Below, one piece after another: positions 17,774 through 25,912 of a DNA stretch of 64,000 bases. The position numbers and the translations under genes were made by a program. The notes under the pieces are model-generated. The model was given only the letters and a program-made list of their open reading frames with translations. It made no database searches and was not told the DNA's origin. Source of the DNA: Peribacillus asahii (GTDB lineage Bacteria > Bacillota > Bacilli > Bacillales > DSM-1321). Within the stretch, counting starts at the first letter, position 1. Every line of letters starts with the position of its first letter. Where the stretch lies: NCBI RefSeq assembly GCF_003570725.1, contig NZ_QWVS01000003.1, forward strand, positions 62,001 to 126,000. The letters are read 5' to 3'.

Positions 17774-19825
17774 TTATGTTCGTGAGACGTAAGGCGTTTC
17801 ATGTGAATCAATTTTTTGATTCTTTAATACCTTAATCCATAATCTAATCGCCGAAATCAAAACTGTAATTACCACGATCATAAAAATTGCACATAATGCT
17901 GCATCGACATAATCATTAATAATAACTTGCTTCATTTGAGCCAAATCTTTTGCTGGTGCAAGTACTTCCCCATTATCGTAAGCGTCTTTAAATTTATTCG
18001 CATGTGCTAAGAAACCGATTGCAGGATTTTCATGAAATAACTTTTGCCAACCGGCTGTCATCGTAATCACTAGTAAGAAAGTTGTCGGTACAAGCGTAAC
18101 CCATGTATACGCTTTCTTTCCTATTTTAAATAATACTGTTGTCCCCAGTAAGAGAGCGATGGCAGCCAGCATTTGATTGGCAATCCCAAATAACGGCCAA
18201 AGAGTATTAATCCCTCCAAGAGGATCGATAACCCCTTGATAGAGGAAATATCCCCACAAAGATACACATAAGAAGGTCGCTATTACGTTTGGAAGCCACT
18301 TTTCTGTTTTCTTAAACGGCTTATAAACCGTTCCGATAATATCTTGAATCATAAAGCGGCCCACTCTCGTCCCCGCATCTACCGTGGTCAAAATAAACAA
18401 GGCTTCAAAGAGGATTGCAAAATGATACCAAAAAGCCATCAAAGCCTTCCCGCCAATGATTTCTGAAAAAATGTAGGCCATTCCAATCGCAAACGTCGGT
18501 GCCCCGCCCGTACGCGATAGAATTGTTTCTTCCCCTACATCATCGGCAAGCGTCGTAATATCATCCGGGGTAATGACAAACCCCCATTCAGAAATGGTCG
18601 TTGCCGCTGACACTGCATCCGTTCCAATGACGGCAGCTGGACTATTCAGAGAAAAGTAGATACCTGGCGTTATTACACAAGCTGCAATGATGGCCATAAT
18701 TGCAACAAACGACTCCGTTAACATCGCACCATAACCAATTGGACGAGCATGCGATTCACGTTCAATCATTTTCGGTGTTGTTCCAGAAGCAATAAGAGAG
18801 TGAAAACCCGATACGGCTCCACAAGCGATTGTAATAAATAAGAACGGGAACAAGTTACCGGAGAATACAGGACCCGTACCATCGATAAACTGAGTTACAG
18901 CTGGCATTTCAAGCACCGGTAATACAAATAAAATCCCTAATGCTAAACCGATAATCGTCCCAATTTTTAAAAATGTACTTAAATAATCACGCGGAGCAAG
19001 CAGCAGCCAAACCGGAAGAACAGATGCTACAAATCCGTATATAATCATCATGATTGCAATCGTTTCACCACTAAATGTGAATAATGGCGCTAGCGTTTCA
19101 CTTTCTGACACGTATTGACCAAAATATAAAGCGAGTATTAATAGAATAATACCGATAATTGAACCTTCTCCGACTCGTCCCGGCCGAATATAACGCATAT
19201 AGATTCCCATAAAGATCGCAATCGGAATCGTTGCTGCAATCGTGAACATCCCCCATGGACTACCAATTAAAGCTTTTACTACTACGAGGGCAAGGACCGC
19301 TAATAAAATAATCATAATGCCTAGAATGCCTACCATTGCGATTAAACCCGTAATTGGCCCCATGTCCTCTTTAATCATCTCTCCAAGCGACTTACCATTA
19401 CGACGCATCGATCCGAATAGAATAATAAAATCCTGTACAGCTCCCGCTAAAACAACCCCAACAATAATCCAAATTGTTCCAGGTAAATACCCCATTTGTG
19501 CTGCCAAAACGGGGCCGACAAGCGGACCTGCACCAGCAATAGCAGCAAAGTGATGGCCGAATAGCACCCATTTATTCGTAGGTACATAATCTTTCCCATC
19601 ATTATGGATTTCTGCAGGCGTTTTCCTATTATCATCTAATCCAAACACTTTTCTAGCAATAAACTTACTATAAAAACGATAGGCAACTGCATATACACTA
19701 AGGGCTGCTATTATAAGCCAAATAGCATTAATACTTTCCCCCCGATTTAAGGCGATTGCTGCAAAACTCCACGCTCCTATAGCCGATACAATTCCCCAAA
19801 TAATCAACGATTTAAGCGCTTTCAT
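17774..19825 (-). CDS. cstA: Carbon starvation protein CstA (pyruvate/peptide transporter)
   Basis: 683 residues with about sixteen transmembrane helices. The conserved block GHHFAAIAGAGPLVGPVLA lies near residue 90, followed by GYLPGTIWIIVGVVLAGAVQ and the RRNGKSLG loop. E. coli homologues take up pyruvate with a YbdD-type partner and were first linked to peptide use in starvation; the adjacent small gene fits. The leader contains an eight-codon open frame with a textbook ribosome binding site and a CcpA-like dyad near the promoter, suggesting carbon control. AAGGAG precedes the ATG. Confidence 0.92.
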   Translation of the reverse strand: MKALKSLIIWGIVSAIGAWSFAAIALNRGESINAIWLIIAALSVYAVAYRFYSKFIARKVFGLDDNRKTPAEIHNDGKDYVPTNKWVLFGHHFAAIAGAGPLVGPVLAAQMGYLPGTIWIIVGVVLAGAVQDFIILFGSMRRNGKSLGEMIKEDMGPITGLIAMVGILGIMIILLAVLALVVVKALIGSPWGMFTIAATIPIAIFMGIYMRYIRPGRVGEGSIIGIILLILALYFGQYVSESETLAPLFTFSGETIAIMMIIYGFVASVLPVWLLLAPRDYLSTFLKIGTIIGLALGILFVLPVLEMPAVTQFIDGTGPVFSGNLFPFLFITIACGAVSGFHSLIASGTTPKMIERESHARPIGYGAMLTESFVAIMAIIAACVITPGIYFSLNSPAAVIGTDAVSAATTISEWGFVITPDDITTLADDVGEETILSRTGGAPTFAIGMAYIFSEIIGGKALMAFWYHFAILFEALFILTTVDAGTRVGRFMIQDIIGTVYKPFKKTEKWLPNVIATFLCVSLWGYFLYQGVIDPLGGINTLWPLFGIANQMLAAIALLLGTTVLFKIGKKAYTWVTLVPTTFLLVITMTAGWQKLFHENPAIGFLAHANKFKDAYDNGEVLAPAKDLAQMKQVIINDYVDAALCAIFMIVVITVLISAIRLWIKVLKNQKIDSHETPYVSRT

Positions 19826-19868
19826 TCTCCTTCAACCCCTCTTCATCATTTTAAAAAAAATTAGATGC

Positions 19869-19895
19869 TTAAGAAAGAAAGGTCGCGTGAACCAT
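19869..19895 (-). CDS. Putative eight-residue leader peptide of cstA
   Basis: ATG at 19895 opens MVHATFLS and stops at TAA 19869. It is preceded, seven bases away, by AAAGGAGGTG (about 19903-19912), an essentially perfect anti-16S sequence and stronger than the one before cstA. The stop lies 37 bases before the cstA ribosome binding region. Too short to be judged by coding statistics; the claim rests on the ribosome binding site. Confidence 0.4.
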   Translation of the reverse strand: MVHATFLS

Positions 19896-19948
19896 CCGCC
19901 CACCTCCTTTGATGATTAGCCATGTAACATACAAGAATCCATCACACA

Positions 19949-19986
19949 ATTATCTTTCTATTCTGAATTATAAGTAACCGCTTTCT
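19949..19986 (-). promoter_or_regulatory. Possible cstA promoter with CcpA (cre)-like dyad
   Basis: Leftward -10 GATAAT (19954-19949). The dyad AGTAACCGCTTTCT (19973-19986), read as AGAAAGCGGTTACT, matches the cre core (GNAANCGNTNWC) except at both end bases and overlaps the -35 position, where CcpA would repress. Confidence 0.35.
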
Positions 19987-20014
19987 TTTATATGCAACAA
20001 ATTGGATTTGTTCA

Positions 20015-20055
20015 TAAAAAAACATGCTATTCAGCCTGTTCCCTGAATAGCATGT
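20015..20055 (-). terminator. Terminator of the ABC exporter operon
   Basis: 13-bp perfect stem ACATGCTATTCAG (20022-20034) with 20043-20055; seven T on the - strand. Confidence 0.93.
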
Positions 20056-20060
20056 AAAAG

Positions 20061-21836
20061 TTAACCAATCTTATCTCCTTTTAATTGACTATGATACAAC
20101 TCATAATAAAATCCTTTTACTTCTAACAATTCTCTATGCGAGCCTTTTTCAATAATACGCCCTTTTTCTAATACAAGAATTTGATCAGCTTGTTGAATAG
20201 TGTTTAAGCGATGAGCAATGACAAAGCTCGTTCTTCCTTCCATCAAGTGTTCCAGCGCTTCCTGAATCTTCACTTCTGTTATGGTATCGATGTTACTTGT
20301 TGCTTCATCTAAAATTAAAATCGTTGGATTTGCTAGAATCGCTCGTGCAATCGATAACAACTGCCGCTGTCCTTGGCTAATTCCACTATCATCCTGTTGC
20401 AGCACTGTGTCATATTGGTCGGGCAACTTCATAATAAAAGAGTGTGCGTTAGCTAGTTTAGCAGCCTCAACGACCTCTGCGTCACTTGCTTCTAAACGTC
20501 CAAATCTAATATTTTCACGAATCGTTCCTTGAAATAAGAACGAATCTTGCAGAACAAAGCCCATATGAGAGCGCAAACTAGCTCTTGTTACATTACTAAT
20601 ATCCTGTCCATCTACCATAATACGTCCATTTTGCACCTCATAAAAACGAGATAGTAAATTAATAATCGTCGTTTTTCCCGCTCCTGTCGGTCCAACAAGT
20701 GCAATTGTTTCCCCTGGATTAGCATGAAAACTTACATCTTTAATCGTATTATGTCCTTCTTTTTCATAGGAAAATGAGACTTGTTCAAACTCTACTTTCC
20801 CTGTCACATGTCGGAGGACACTAGCTTCCTTCTCATCCTGTGCCTCTTCTCGTTCATCTAACACTTCAAATACTCGCTCAGCACCTGCAATCGCCGATAG
20901 CAATGTATTAAACTGGTTGGCTAATTCGTTCAATGGACGAGTAAACTGTCTAGAGTATTCCGTGAAAATTACAATAACCCCAATTGAAACAACACCCTTT
21001 AACGCCAGATATCCACCAATTGCTGCAATAATCGTAAAGCTAAGATTATTCAGCAAGTTCATCAACTTAGGAATTAACCCCGAGTAAGATTGTGCCCAGA
21101 ACGAAGAACGTTTGTATCTTTCGCTTCTTTCTAAGAATTCTCCAATAACCTTCTCTTCTTGAGAAAACGTTTTGACAATTCGCTGTCCAGAAATGGTTTC
21201 CTCAATAAATCCATTTAATTCACCAATACTGCTCTGCTGCTCTTTAAACAGCTTCCCTGTTCGATTGGTAATCCACTTCATGCCATAGAACATAAGCGGC
21301 ACAATCGTCAATGTTAGCAATGTTAATAATGGACTTAACCATAGCATTACTCCAATCGTTCCAACCAGCGTCAACACACTAGAAAAAATTTGAATAACGG
21401 AGCTATTTAACGTAGAACTAACATTTTCCATATCATTCGTAACACGACTCATCAGTTCGCCATGCTTTCGTTTATCAAAAAAAGAAATCGGCAGTAATTG
21501 AAATTGATAAAACAAATCACTTCGCATCCGGTAAACTGTATGTTGAGCTATCCCAATCATCCAATAATTTTGCAGCCACGTTGAAAGAGAATAGAATACA
21601 TAAACACCAAGCAAGCTGCACAATAAAAGCAAAAGTCCGCTTTCATCTTTCGTTACAATATATTCATCAATTGCAACTCCTACGAGATAAGGTCCTAATA
21701 AACCGAGCATAGAGCTCACAATAACCATAAGTAAGACAAATACAATGCCTTTTTCCCTTTCACGCAAATAACCCCAAATACGCTTTACTGTCGGAAACCA
21801 ATTTTCCGGCTTTTTCATCTTAGCTTTTGGCCTCAA
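20061..21836 (-). CDS. ABC exporter half-transporter, catalytically competent subunit (YfiC/BmrD-like)
   Basis: 591 residues from TTG 21836, set by AAAGGAGGG in the 3' end of the preceding gene; the start overlaps that gene's stop by 17 bases, so translation is coupled. Six-helix membrane domain (about 25-310) then an ATPase domain: Walker A GPTGAGKTTI, Walker B with catalytic glutamate LILDEATSNID, and the H-loop VIAHRLNTI are intact. The signature motif is ISQGQ instead of LSGGQ. Such a subunit pairs with one carrying a degenerate Walker B, as in BmrCD, LmrCD and TM287/288 multidrug exporters. The gene order and lengths also fit YfiB-YfiC. Confidence 0.9.
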   Translation of the reverse strand: MRPKAKMKKPENWFPTVKRIWGYLREREKGIVFVLLMVIVSSMLGLLGPYLVGVAIDEYIVTKDESGLLLLLCSLLGVYVFYSLSTWLQNYWMIGIAQHTVYRMRSDLFYQFQLLPISFFDKRKHGELMSRVTNDMENVSSTLNSSVIQIFSSVLTLVGTIGVMLWLSPLLTLLTLTIVPLMFYGMKWITNRTGKLFKEQQSSIGELNGFIEETISGQRIVKTFSQEEKVIGEFLERSERYKRSSFWAQSYSGLIPKLMNLLNNLSFTIIAAIGGYLALKGVVSIGVIVIFTEYSRQFTRPLNELANQFNTLLSAIAGAERVFEVLDEREEAQDEKEASVLRHVTGKVEFEQVSFSYEKEGHNTIKDVSFHANPGETIALVGPTGAGKTTIINLLSRFYEVQNGRIMVDGQDISNVTRASLRSHMGFVLQDSFLFQGTIRENIRFGRLEASDAEVVEAAKLANAHSFIMKLPDQYDTVLQQDDSGISQGQRQLLSIARAILANPTILILDEATSNIDTITEVKIQEALEHLMEGRTSFVIAHRLNTIQQADQILVLEKGRIIEKGSHRELLEVKGFYYELYHSQLKGDKIG

Positions 21837-23562
21837 ATCGCAATCCCTCCTTTCCGAACTGCGATTGGATAATTTTTTGATAAAGAGCATTTGTCTCAGC
21901 TAATTGCGCATGCGTTCCTATAGCAACCAGCTCCCCTTCGTCTAACAATAAGATTTTATCCGCTTCCATCGCTGTGCTAATCTTTTGAGTAATAATAAGC
22001 GTCGTACAGCTATACCCTTTTTTTAATGCATGAAGCAACTTTCCCTCTGTTTTTAAATCCAGAGCACTTGTACTATCATCTAACAAGAGAATTTTAGGAT
22101 TGCGAACAAGGGCACGAGCAATTGAAAGACGCTGTTTTTGTCCACCAGAAAGGTTGATGCCTTTCTGACCTAAAGTTGTTTCATACTGCTTAGGTAATTG
22201 CATAATGGTTTCATGAATTTGCGCATGTTTGGCTGCCAACATAATTTCTTCAATAGAAGCTTCTTCCTTGCCCCACGCAATATTGTCTCGGATGGATCCT
22301 GAAAAAAGGACAGCCTCTTGCGGCACATAACCAATTTGCTTTCGAAGCGTATGGAGCGGTATATGTGTAAGCTCTTCATCATCCAAATAAATGTACCCGG
22401 ACTCAATATCAAAAAGCCGAGGAATCAATTGAAACAATGAGGTTTTCCCAGCTCCTGTCGCCCCCATAATCGCTACCGTTTCCCTCGCTTCAGCAGTAAA
22501 TGAAAGATTTTTTAATACAAGCGCTTCACTTCCTGGGTAACGAAAAGAGACCGAATCAAATTGTATCTTTCCTTCATATTCCCCTCCTATATGACCCGTT
22601 TCCTTCGCATCAAGAAGATCGATTTCTGTATCTACTATGTCATTCACACGGTCTGCCGATGCCTTCGCTCGTGCAACTACCGTCATTAACCAGGATAAAA
22701 TAGAGAGAGAAGTTGTAATTCTCATTGCATAATTGACAATAGCAACTACCTCTCCGACTTGAATATCGCCAGTCGAAATATACTCACTGCCCAGCCAAAT
22801 AATAAAGAGAATTCCGCCATTCATGATGAGCATTAATACCGGCATCGTCGTTTCAATGAATCGTAGAGAGGCAGTTGTTTTCTCTTTTAATTCATCACTT
22901 GCTGCAGCAAAACGCTTCACCTCATGATCTTTTCGTAAGAACACTTTAATGACCCTCGTTCCCATCAAATTCTCACGTATGACACCATTTACTTGATCTA
23001 ATCTCTCCTGTACACCTTTAAATAAACGCATCGCTCGCTTCATCATCCATACTAAAAAGAACACAAGAACGGGAATCATAATGACTAAAATAAGTGCTAA
23101 CTGAACATGGACGAAAAGCGCCATTACAACCCCGCCGATGACCATTTGCGGTGCACGCAGCATAATGCGAAGGCCCATAAATACCGTACTTTGAATCATT
23201 GTTACATCATTCGTTAACCTCGTAATTAACGAAGAGGCAGCGAATTTATTCAAATTAGAAAATGAAAAGGCCTGCACTTTTTCAAACAACCGTTTTCGAA
23301 CATCGTAACCAAAACTTTGAGCAACATGTGAAGCAGCAAAAGAATTAACAATTCCTCCGAGAAAAGAAAACAGCGCCATCCCCATCATGATAGAGCCCCA
23401 AAAAACAACGACCGATAAATCTTTCTGCATAATTCCTTCATCAATAATTTTCGCCATTAACAACGGCTGTACGAGCTCTACTCCAAGTTCAACTAATAGA
23501 AAAAACAGAGCAAGCCCGATGAATAGTTGATACGGTTTCAAATATTTAAATAGTTTTATCAT
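21820..23562 (-). CDS. ABC exporter half-transporter, degenerate-site subunit (YfiB/BmrC-like)
   Basis: 580 residues from ATG 23562 (AAAAAGGGTG upstream; the ATG at 23583 has no ribosome binding site). Membrane domain at about 10-305. Walker A GATGAGKTSLF and the signature LSGGQKQR are canonical, but the catalytic glutamate after Walker B is aspartate (LLLDDSTSALD) and the H-loop histidine is glutamine (LIITQKIST). These two substitutions define the non-hydrolysing site in heterodimeric exporters. It therefore supplies the good signature motif to its partner's ATP and its partner supplies ISQGQ to this site. Substrate unknown, probably hydrophobic drugs or lipids. Confidence 0.9.
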   Translation of the reverse strand: MIKLFKYLKPYQLFIGLALFFLLVELGVELVQPLLMAKIIDEGIMQKDLSVVVFWGSIMMGMALFSFLGGIVNSFAASHVAQSFGYDVRKRLFEKVQAFSFSNLNKFAASSLITRLTNDVTMIQSTVFMGLRIMLRAPQMVIGGVVMALFVHVQLALILVIMIPVLVFFLVWMMKRAMRLFKGVQERLDQVNGVIRENLMGTRVIKVFLRKDHEVKRFAAASDELKEKTTASLRFIETTMPVLMLIMNGGILFIIWLGSEYISTGDIQVGEVVAIVNYAMRITTSLSILSWLMTVVARAKASADRVNDIVDTEIDLLDAKETGHIGGEYEGKIQFDSVSFRYPGSEALVLKNLSFTAEARETVAIMGATGAGKTSLFQLIPRLFDIESGYIYLDDEELTHIPLHTLRKQIGYVPQEAVLFSGSIRDNIAWGKEEASIEEIMLAAKHAQIHETIMQLPKQYETTLGQKGINLSGGQKQRLSIARALVRNPKILLLDDSTSALDLKTEGKLLHALKKGYSCTTLIITQKISTAMEADKILLLDEGELVAIGTHAQLAETNALYQKIIQSQFGKEGLRFEAKS

Positions 23563-23636
23563 CGATTCACCCTTTTTGCACATCCATTATGTATTTTATT
23601 TTCCAAAAACCTCAAAACCTTTTGTTAATTGTTCCA

Positions 23637-23642
23637 ATTATA
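23637..23642 (-). promoter_or_regulatory. -10 element of the ABC operon
   Basis: Leftward TATAAT, preceded by a poor -35. It lies about 75 bases upstream of the first ABC gene. Confidence 0.35.
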
Positions 23643-23713
23643 CAATTTGCATTAAAATTTTAACACGATTTAGCTGCTCTTCTATTTTATAAAAAAATTT
23701 TCCAACACATCTG

Positions 23714-23768
23714 TTGACAAAAAAAGAAAAACGAGATAAAATTCTAATTGATAATGATTTTCATTATT
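23714..23768 (+). promoter_or_regulatory. Strong SigA promoter with a Fur box at the start site
   Basis: TTGACA (23714-23719), 17-base spacer, TAAAAT (23737-23742). The Fur box GATAATGATTTTCATTATT (23750-23768) matches 16 of 19 consensus bases and covers the predicted +1. Direction is rightward, away from the ABC genes. Confidence 0.8.
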
Positions 23769-23959
23769 ATTTTCTGAATTTCGATAAGTACGTATGATCC
23801 TTAAAATCGTACACCTTTTAGACATTGTACAAAGATACAATGTCACCCCGACTTTCTCTGTACCCATAGAAATGATTGATGCTTTGTGTAAATACAAGTC
23901 ACTAGAATATTGCCCCCTCTTTATTCAGTTATTTTCATTTACCACAATCAACGATCGGG

Positions 23960-23978
23960 TAGTCGGGGACTATTTTTT
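23960..23978 (+). terminator. Small terminator-like hairpin within the candidate RNA
   Basis: TAGTC-GGG-GACTA followed by six T. Its left arm is also part of the 8-bp long-range complement to 23846-23853, so the two structures are mutually exclusive. Confidence 0.5.
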
Positions 23979-23986
23979 CACATAAC

Positions 23987-24020
23987 AACGCCTCCAGCTT
24001 TTTTGCTAGAGGCGTTTTTT
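23987..24020 (+). terminator. Strong intrinsic terminator
   Basis: AACGCCTC (23987-23994) with GAGGCGTT (24009-24016), inner AGC/GCT, T tract to 24020. Confidence 0.9.
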
Positions 24021-24079
24021 ATCACTATTTAAACAATCGTTTAGGAGAAAAATCCTATATTCAAATTATTCCCCCTATC

Positions 24080-24108
24080 AAAAAGGTAGGAAATTACCAC
24101 CTTTTTTT
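24080..24108 (+). terminator. Third terminator-like hairpin
   Basis: AAAAAGGT (24080-24087) with ACCTTTTT (24099-24106), T tract. A C-rich CCCCCT (24071-24076) lies just before it. Confidence 0.65.
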
Positions 24109-24196
24109 ACTAGTAGTCCCATTGAAATATATTAGGAATAAGCTTATAATTATATTCAAATAACTTCAAAATAACGCTGGCTCCGTATTTTCACTT

Positions 24197-24219
24197 AAGA
24201 CTTTTCCAAGTCTTTTTTT
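24197..24219 (+). terminator. Fourth terminator-like hairpin, before the acyltransferase gene
   Basis: AAGACTT-TTCC-AAGTCTT followed by a run of T to 24219. The TTG codon at 24218 falls inside it. Confidence 0.75.
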
Positions 24220-24274
24220 GTTGTTTGAAATTACTACTACAATCCAAGATTGTAAATCTATAAAAATTAAGGGG

Positions 24275-25345
24275 ATGTTAACTATTAGTATTGTCAAGGA
24301 ACGTGACCCGTTTTTTGATAACGCTAGATTTATTCTCGTATTTCTAGTTGTATTTGGTCACTTTATCGTGCAAGTAAAACACCATCATTGGTTTATCTTC
24401 GAATTAAATAACTTTCTTTCTTTACTTAGAATGCCTGCCCTCATCGTTATTACAGGTTTTTTATCCAAGGGCTTTAATCGACCTGGTTACATTGAAAAAA
24501 CCACCAAAGCACTCCTTGTACCTTATTTACTATTTCAAGTAATTTTTGCCTATTACTATTACTTATTATATGACAAAAGTATATTCACTTTTGACTTCTT
24601 CCAGCCGCAATTCACTTTATGGTTTATATTCAGTTTATTTATGTGGAAAATGCTTTTATTTATTTTCTCTAATTTAAAGCACCCACTCCTTTTCGCTTTT
24701 ATTTTTGGAATTGGAATTGGATATATCGAAAGTGCTGGACATTACTTTAATATCCAGAGAACCTTTACGTACTTTCCTTTCTTTATGCTAGGGTTTTATT
24801 TGAGGAAAGAACATTTTGAAATCGTGAAAAAGAAGTCTTCTAAATTAATAGGTATTGTTTTTATTGCAGTAGTTTGGTTTATTGTATCTCAAATTTCACC
24901 AGCCGAAGTTCAATCTTGGTTAGGGGCAAACCGTTCCTATATTGCAAATGGGCATGAAGAATGGTATATCGGCTTAAAACGGGCCATGTTTTATTCATTT
25001 TCACTTTTAGTTGGCTTTGCGTTTTTATCCTTTGTACCAACCAAAAAGACATTCTTTACAAGCTTAGGACGAAAAACAGCCTATATTTATATTCTTCACG
25101 GAGCAATCGTTCGAACACTATACGTATACGTCATCAATCCAGAAGAGTTTACAACAATCTGGCATTATTTACAGCTGCCGATGTATGCAATTTTACTTGT
25201 GCTCATACTAAGCTCTAAACCTGTCACTGTGCTGACAAAACCATTAATCGAAGGGAAAATAGTCGATTATTGTGCCCTTCCTTTCAAATGGCTATCTAAT
25301 AAGCGTAAACTTGAGCAGGAACCGCCTATACAAAAAAGTGCGTAA
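24275..25345 (+). CDS. Acyltransferase family 3 membrane protein (fucose 4-O-acetylase-like)
   Basis: About 356 residues with ten hydrophobic helices. The first helix reads RDPFFDNARFILVFLVVFGHF, with the family's arginine and the active-site histidine (GHF), as in COG3594 and Bacillus YkrP. These integral enzymes O-acetylate exopolysaccharide or wall sugars using cytosolic acetyl-CoA. The start is uncertain: the frame is open from TTG 24218, inside a terminator; ATG 24275 abuts AAGGGG too closely; and no better ATG, GTG or TTG lies before the conserved RDPFFDN. The four upstream terminator hairpins may attenuate its transcription. A strong terminator follows. Confidence 0.8.
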   Translation: MLTISIVKERDPFFDNARFILVFLVVFGHFIVQVKHHHWFIFELNNFLSLLRMPALIVITGFLSKGFNRPGYIEKTTKALLVPYLLFQVIFAYYYYLLYDKSIFTFDFFQPQFTLWFIFSLFMWKMLLFIFSNLKHPLLFAFIFGIGIGYIESAGHYFNIQRTFTYFPFFMLGFYLRKEHFEIVKKKSSKLIGIVFIAVVWFIVSQISPAEVQSWLGANRSYIANGHEEWYIGLKRAMFYSFSLLVGFAFLSFVPTKKTFFTSLGRKTAYIYILHGAIVRTLYVYVINPEEFTTIWHYLQLPMYAILLVLILSSKPVTVLTKPLIEGKIVDYCALPFKWLSNKRKLEQEPPIQKSA

Positions 25346-25366
25346 GTTTAATTTAGATACCAAACA

Positions 25367-25427
25367 AACCCCTATAAGCAAACGGAATATGAATCATCAT
25401 ATTATCGTTTACTTATAGGGGTTTTTT
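25367..25427 (+). terminator. Terminator of the acyltransferase gene
   Basis: Long stem (AACCCCTATAAG with CTTATAGGGGTT plus inner pairs) and a T tract. Confidence 0.92.
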
Positions 25428-25461
25428 ACACTAAAGTCAATATGTAAAAATTTATAATTTA

Positions 25462-25514
25462 TTGATGTTATTTACAAGATGTAGTAAAATCAACATATTC
25501 AAATATTTGAATAT
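25462..25514 (+). promoter_or_regulatory. Promoter and perfect ArsR operator of the arsR-sulP operon
   Basis: TTGATG (25462-25467), 17-base spacer, TAAAAT (25485-25490). The perfect 20-bp palindrome ATATTCAAATATTTGAATAT (25495-25514) covers the start site, as expected for ArsR/SmtB autorepression. Confidence 0.75.
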
Positions 25515-25549
25515 ATTAATTTTATATTCATAAAGAAATGGAGAATCCT

Positions 25550-25882
25550 ATGCAGCAATTTAAAACAGAATTTTTTAAAGCGTTAGCACATCCGTTACGC
25601 ATTCAAATCCTTGAATTATTAACGGAAGGAGATAAAAGTGTTAATGAAATTCAAAGTAGTTTGGGAAGCGAAGGCTCAGCGGTTTCACAACAGTTAAGTA
25701 TTCTTCGAGCAAAAAATATTGTTGTAGGTACGAAGGATGGAAAAAAAGTCATTTATTCGCTTCGTGATCCAAAAATTGCTGACTTACTCGCTATCGCTAA
25801 AGAAATTTATAATAATCATTTAATTGATACCATTTCAATATTAGAAGACGAACTGGATGAGACAGAAAAGAGTGAACAATAA
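25550..25882 (+). CDS. ArsR-family repressor without metal-site cysteines
   Basis: 110 residues from ATG 25550 (GGAGA upstream). Winged helix at about 10-80: FFKALAHPLRIQILELL, SVNEIQSSLGSEGSAVSQQLSILR. The protein contains no cysteine at all, and its last helix lacks the D-x-H...H-x2-H zinc site of CzrA/SmtB, so it can sense neither arsenite nor persulfide through thiols nor zinc through the usual alpha-5 site. The downstream SulP permease 30 bases away shares its transcript, and the perfect palindrome over the promoter suggests autoregulation. The inducer is unknown. Confidence 0.85.
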   Translation: MQQFKTEFFKALAHPLRIQILELLTEGDKSVNEIQSSLGSEGSAVSQQLSILRAKNIVVGTKDGKKVIYSLRDPKIADLLAIAKEIYNNHLIDTISILEDELDETEKSEQ

Positions 25883-25912
25883 AACTATTGAACAGAAAAG
25901 AAGGGGCATACT

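Larger units (their letters stand above)
23749..24020 (+). ncRNA. Candidate Fur-regulated small RNA
   Basis: Starting from the Fur-controlled promoter, the transcript contains no frame with a ribosome binding site. It has a 9-bp hairpin GACATTGTA/TACAATGTC (23821-23844), a C-rich segment with CCCCGACT (23846-23853) that is perfectly complementary to AGTCGGGG (23961-23968), and a second C-rich stretch, CCCCCTCT (23913-23920), complementary to a Shine-Dalgarno sequence. It ends at a small hairpin with six T (23978) or the strong terminator at 23987-24020, giving 230-270 nt. This is the architecture of iron-sparing RNAs such as FsrA, though FsrA is much shorter. Confidence 0.55.

Noticed and set aside
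23584-23768. Fur control of the ABC exporter operon
   Set aside because: The Fur box lies on a rightward promoter more than 100 bases upstream of the likely leftward ABC start site, so repression of the ABC genes by this site is unlikely.
23682-23897. 71-codon frame on the - strand across the Fur box
   Set aside because: It would cover the promoter and Fur box of the opposite strand and has no ribosome binding site.
23794-23985. 63-codon frame inside the Fur-promoter transcript
   Set aside because: No ribosome binding site before any of its ATG codons, and the frame runs through hairpins and a terminator-like element.
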